A stretch of 7,680 nt of DNA from a bacterium. GTDB lineage: Bacteria > Margulisbacteria > Marinamargulisbacteria > SXXA01. The DNA is taken from the NCBI GenBank assembly GCA_010027915.1, contig RGUG01000054.1, forward strand, positions 1 to 7,680, in the 5' to 3' direction. Both the position numbers and the translations under genes were made by a program. Of the stretch, positions 1-6,000 are shown in pieces. Position 1 is the stretch's first letter; each line of letters opens with the position of its first letter. The notes below the pieces were generated by a model. It was given only the letters and a program-made list of their open reading frames with translations, did no database searches and was not told the origin of the DNA.

Positions 1-3000
1 GATCCCACCCAAAATGCCCAAGCCTTGGTCAATGATATGGTGGCATCGGGGCGGCTATCGGCGTTTGGTGACTTGTTGCAGTTCGATCGTCAGGCCTCGT
101 TTTTGTATGATACGGGGCCTTATGCCACCAATGCCGAAATTAAGACGATTATCAACCGCTTGGTAGACCGCCCTATTTTGCGGTTGGTGGGTCAAACGCA
201 AGATCGGGTGGTGGTGTATCAGTCGGGTGCCGTGGTACTCGGATCGGAGTTCGCGGAGGTGCCCGGACTGATGTTGAAGGGTATGGTAGGGGTGGCCACC
301 ACCACACCCCAAGCGGATATTCACATGGTATTACCCATGTCGAGTGGAGGGGTTTCACTCAATCGGGCGGCCATTTGGGTGGCCACGATGAATAGTGTCC
401 CCACCCAACCCATCTTGGTGGTGGATGAGTATGGCAACGTTGGCTATCGGCAACTGCCTGATTTTAGGCCTTATGGTTCGTCCCTTCAGGATCCCAATCC
501 AGAAAAGAAACGTGCGTATTTATTTGCTTCGTCCTTGCAGGTAAGCGCCATGGATTGGTGGAATGGCATGACGCTGACCAATGGGGCGTTTGCAGGTGAC
601 CCCTGGATGAGCATGCCGTTGCAGGGTGTTATGAAGCCATTGGTGTTTCCATCGGCTAACCTGAGCGTAGTGAGGGGTCTTTCGGTGATACCACGAACCG
701 GCAATGTTGGGATTGGGACCCCCTCCCCCAGTGCCTTGTTGACCCTATCCAATCGCTCGTCGGTACAAAATACGTTGTTGTCTTTGCCTGTTCGATGGCC
801 GACCTTGGCCTTTGATTGGGATGGGGTCGATCGGATGAGTATCGGGCGTCGGTTATTTGCACCCAGTACCTTGCTGTTTTATGCGGGTGGGAGCCAGATA
901 GACGATGCGGCATTGGGCAACGCCAGCCTTGTGATCACGCCCACTCAAGTGGGGATTAAGACGATCCCCCAGTCTGGGGTGGTATTGGATGTGGATGGGG
1001 TGTTGGTCCTAAGGCCCTCGGCCAATGCCAGTGTGTCGGCGGTTCGGATAGGTAGTGGGCCGATGGTCGTACCGTCAGCGCCGTTGTTATCTCCCTTGTT
1101 ACTGGGGGTTTCTAGGGTGGATGTTGCCAATTTTTCGGTGGGGGGGGTCTTGCAAGATTGGGCGGATGGCCAGAATGGGTCGGTGGTTCGGTTTTCTGAT
1201 TTGGGCGGGGGATTGTATTCGTATACAGGGATTGGTCGCACAGACCCTGCGGTGGAATTGGATGTAAGGGGAACAGTGCGGGTGGATGCCCTGATGGCGA
1301 CCAGTGCCACTTTTTCGGTGGTGACGGCCAGTACCCCAGTAGGGTTTTTAGAATTTGGTGAGCCCGCCGCCTTCTTGTCGGTGGCATCCGATCGGCTGGT
1401 GGTTCAATATGGATCCAACCAGGTGGATTTATCAGCGGTGATGACCCAAGGGACATCGTTACGGGGAGGTCCATTGGGAATATTTGCGGATACCAGTGTC
1501 GGTTTGCCCCCTTTTGCAGGTACCGAGATGGCTTGGAAACCCGATCGAGATGATGTATTGAATGCCCCGGGGCAATGGTCGGTGACGGGTTCGATGTCTT
1601 TGGTAATGCCCAGTGTCACGCGTGCATTGTCTACCCAATGGATCCCGACGATGACGATCAACACAGGGTTTTCGCATCACGTATCGTTGACGCGGGGGCC
1701 GTTTTTATCGGATTCATTTGGGTATCAGCTAACCCACTCAGGTGTCACCCTTTCGAACGTGGTGGATACGGAGGTGTTGGGCTGGAATGTGGTGGTGACC
1801 TTTAATCCGACGGCCACTTTATCCAGTGGGGTGGTCGGGGTCGGCTTGAATGTGGATTTAACGCAAGCGGTGGCCCAAACGGTGGGGGTAAGGGGAGAAA
1901 AAATAGCGGCTGTTTTTATGCCGGTTCCCGGTCAGCCGGGGGTTGGCATTGGGACCTCTTATCCCAAGGCCACATTGGATGTTAAAGGGTCGATGGTGGC
2001 GGACCGATTTATTATTGGGTCTGAACTGTCTCTGGTAACCATGAATGTGGGGGCTTCCTATTTGGATTTAACCCATTCTCAAGGCGTGGGGATAGGGCTC
2101 TCATCGCCCATGGCGGACTTGGACATCAATGGTGCCGCCCGTGTCGTAGGGCTCATGAGGGTGAAGCGAGGGGTGGTGGCCCCGAACTTGTCGATGGTGA
2201 CCGCACCGTTTATTGTAGCGAATGATCGGGTGGGTATGGGTATGACGACACCGGTTAGTGCGTTACATACCCAGCATCTGATCAATGCCCTGACCCCTTT
2301 GTCTCGGACCGGGTTTTCATATGGGGTTCATGTGGGGGATGGCAATATATATGCGGCCTATGGATTGACTGGACTGACGGTGTCCTTGCGTTCGCAAGTA
2401 GATAAGTTTGGCTATACCAGCGAACCGGTTAACTGGTTGGGGGTGTACCCTTTATCAGCCGCACAAGTACCACCCGTTGCGTATGGGGTGCGCTTGAATG
2501 CCACGGGGTTGTCCGTGGCCCCAACGCCTTTGAATCCCAATCCCTCGCCTGGCTTAACCGGGTTATTGATTACCATGCCCAATCAAGTGAATGCCAAGGA
2601 TAGACTACTAGCGGCTACTTTTCTCAATACAACCGGTGGAGTCAAAGTAGGGATTGGTCTGACCAATCCAAGTGAGGCCCTAGAGGTGGCAGGGGATATT
2701 AAAGTTGACTCGTTTGATCTGTCGTTGGTGTCAACCCGATTGTTTCCTATATTTGGGGCAAGAAACATGGTGGTGTTAAATCAAATGAACGTGTTGGGCC
2801 CTGTTTTGTTATCCAGTATTAAGATCAATCGAACGGTGACAGCCAATCAATTGACGGTGTTGGCACCTTGGGATGTGCCGTCTTTGGTGTTATGGCCCCA
2901 AACGGCGGTTATGGGGGTGCTGACGGTGTCGGACCCCGTGGTGAGAATTGCCTCTATTAACGCATTGGCGGGGTCTTTACAGGTCGTGGTGGCGAGTGTC

Positions 3001-6000
3001 AATCGTGTGGGACCCCTGGTTGATACGACCGTGTCTGGTACCGATGCGTTGAAGTTGGGTGACGGTGTCCTTTCTTCGTTGCGTGTTGACCGGATGGTGA
3101 CCGCTTCGGCCTTGTTGATTCCCAATCGATTGAGTGTGGCCAATCAAACAGTAGGGATAGGGGGTGAGGCAGGCTCGTGGTTGCATGTTCGCCAAATGGG
3201 GACGTTACCCTATGCCCCCGCTACTGTGAATACCTGGGCCACGGTGCATATTCAACATCCCACCACTTCCAGGTCGGATGACTCTCCAATTGGGTCGGGT
3301 ATTTATGCTGCTTTCCCCAACGGACAAGGAGCAGGTGTGGTGGCGTATCGGACCACCACGTTGACGGCCCCTGATCGCACGGACCACGCCTTGCTTTTTT
3401 TAACCACGGGCTTGGGTGTGGTTCCAACAGATGCCATGAGGGTATTGGCATCTGGGCAAGTGCAAATGGGTGCTTTACCTGCCATCGGGGATACGTCGTT
3501 GTCCGCTTACGCATTGCTCGTGTCGGGTAATGTGATGGTCTCGGCGGTGCGGGGTTCGGCACTATTTCCGATTCAAACATCGAGTCTTGTGTTTGCCGGC
3601 TCGGTGGCCACTGTGAGTGCCACCACTCAGTTTGCGGATTCTTATTTTAATCCTGCCTTGACGGCACGGTGGCTGAGCCTGGCCTCTCAAAACACCTTGA
3701 TCAATCCCATGGGCCTTTCTCATGTGGCAGTGGCCTCACCTGGCAGTGGGTTTCCTGTGGGGTCGTTTGTTTTTACGAATGCCGCCAATCAGCAGGCCAA
3801 CTTGGGGAATGAGGCGTTTGTGGGGGATCGATATTCCCTGTTGGTATACCACCACGCCACCGGTCAACTCACCAATGTGTCACCCAATACCATGTGGGTG
3901 GATTCGACCCAATGGCGTGTCACGGTGAATATGACCACCAGTGGTAGTGGGGTGACCAGTGGGATTCGTGTGGTGTCTCGCCGTCCGGTTCAAACAAGTG
4001 GTGCCGGATTGATGGTAAGGACCAGTGTGGCCCCGCGCGATGTGTTACAAGCGGGCGTCACCCTTAGTGCGATGTCATTGGGTGTGACGGGCAATGGTCG
4101 GGGGAAGGGGGCGGTGTACCGGGCATTGGCGGTGGATGTGTCCCTGGTGCCAACCCGTTCATACAGTGGGTTGACCCTGCAATATGGGGCGGCCCATGCG
4201 GCGTTGTTTCAACCGGGTCGTGATGCTCAAAATGCCTGGTTATTGGCCGATCGTTGGTCCTCCGTGGGATTGGATCAGCCCGCGATGATTCGCATCAAGG
4301 GAGACCCCACCCTTGCCGATCCGTTGTGGACCGTCGAATCGTCTGCTGCCAGACGGGGGAACCTATGGGTGAGTAAAGATATTAGCGTGTATGTCACCAA
4401 TTTGGGGACACGCTCAAGTATGGAACCAAGCTTTGCTGTCCCTGCATTGATGGGGGTGTTGGGGCAAGGGGAGCTATTGCGATTTCGTGATAATGGGGGG
4501 GCATCATGGGTGTTGACGGAGAGTCAATCGTTCCCTCAATTATTGTTGGGTGTGACCCAAGCGGGACCCGAGACCCTTCAAGTGAACGGAACGTTGCGGG
4601 GCAATGAATCGGGGATATTCGAGGCCATTGATACGGATTTATTTCAACATGCCGTCCCTCAGGGGATCACGATTCTGAGGCCAGACTCTGCGTTGGATAC
4701 CCGGGTTGGGTTGGGGGTGTCTAATCCTACCTATGGGTTAGAGGTAGGCAGGCAAGTGACAGGTTCGATGATTGGTACGGCCCCTGATCTTCAGGTGGTG
4801 CACCAACTGACGATGGGGATGAATTTTTCGACTTATCCCGGCAATGTCATGCTCAAGGGGCTTGATATTGGCATGGCGGTGTCGTCCAATATTGGCCTTG
4901 ATAATCAGGTCGTGTTGTCCAGTGGGGCCTCGGCACTGTTACTTGGTATTGACGCCACGAAGGCCATGTTGACAGGCCAAGCACGGGTTATCGGACTGTC
5001 GGTGAGTCTGAATCAAGGATCAGGCCGCGTGGCATTGTTGAATGGGGGCGGGGTGGGAATCGGAACCTTGACCCCTCGTGCGATGCTTGAAGTGGCGGGT
5101 ACGATGTCGGGCCATTCATTCTATCAATCGTCGTTGGGCAATTGGCAATTGGACCGTGCCACGGCCAATACTTTGGGCGTGTTGGCGATGGTTAACGTAC
5201 CGTCTTTGACTGTAGGGCGTTCGGTATCTACCAATGTATTAAGAATTTTGGCCGCCAATTTTGTACTCCCCAGTTCAGATGATGGGGAAGAGTTTAAAGT
5301 GGAAGACGTGTTCTCGGATTTTGCTGCTATCCCCCAATTGTCGCTTAGTAACACCCATCAGATTGAGTCGCCTGATGGGTCACGTTTGGGCCCATCGTTT
5401 CCGTCTTTTTCCTTAAAGGGTAGTGTATGGGGTGACGGGACCCTCACCGCGGGGTGGGTGACCCTTAACCAATTCAACACCCGTGACGATGTGGTGGTGC
5501 AAGCACCCATGGTGACACTCAACCACTCGCTTCGTACCCCCCGCCTGATGGCGGGTGTGCTGGGGTTTTCAGTGGCCAACCCCCTCACTTTGGGTGCCAT
5601 ACCGCCTAACGAAACGGCGATGATGGTCAGTGGGAATGCGTTGTATGTAAAAAATAACGGACAGTCTAGTTGGTTGAATCTTTCCAATCCCAATCAGACC
5701 AACGGGGTGCCCAATGCCCTGGCGTATTACGGGGATAGTGGGACGTTGGGTAGTCATCCTTTTTTGGAGTGGGCCAGTCCGACTGTGAGGGTGAGGGGAG
5801 CATTGGTGGCCAGTGCCAACATACCGGCGAACCAATCGGGTACCGTCATGTCCCAACGACTGGGTTATCCATTACGAAGTATGACGGGTCCGGCGTCTGA
5901 ATTGGTGGGGGTGAAGACGTACCTTGATAACATCATGGTGGCCAATGGTGATCACGTGATCGGGTTGCGTGTGTCGGTTGATTCGTCGTTGTTTGATACC

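Larger units (their letters stand above)
1942..2277 (+). repeat. Tandem array with exact 144-bp (48-residue) spacing
   Basis: Three motif copies begin at bases 1942, 2086 and 2230, exactly 144 bases apart. The two complete units share the order motif, x-V-x-G, small residues, then a second hydrophobic strand (E-L-S-L-V in unit 1, N-L-S-M-V in unit 2). Nucleotide identity between the units is low, so this is an old duplication or a structurally imposed length. Spacing elsewhere in the window is irregular (about 49 to 433 residues). Confidence 0.75.

Noticed and set aside
1055..1267. 70-codon plus-strand open frame, rich in Trp, Arg and Cys
   Set aside because: An off-frame reading of TGG/CGG-rich sequence; the repeat motif at 1225-1272 is in frame 1.
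1942..2277. CRISPR-like or DNA-level direct repeat array
   Set aside because: The 144-bp periodicity is at protein level; the DNA units are not near-identical and there are no short identical repeats with unique spacers.
5358..5693. 111-codon minus-strand open frame
   Set aside because: Antisense shadow; no motif and no room for its own regulatory signals.
5950..5961. Perfect 12-bp palindrome GATCACGTGATC
   Set aside because: It sits inside the coding frame, does not extend further, has no partner sites, and a 12-bp palindrome can arise by chance; no operator role is supported.
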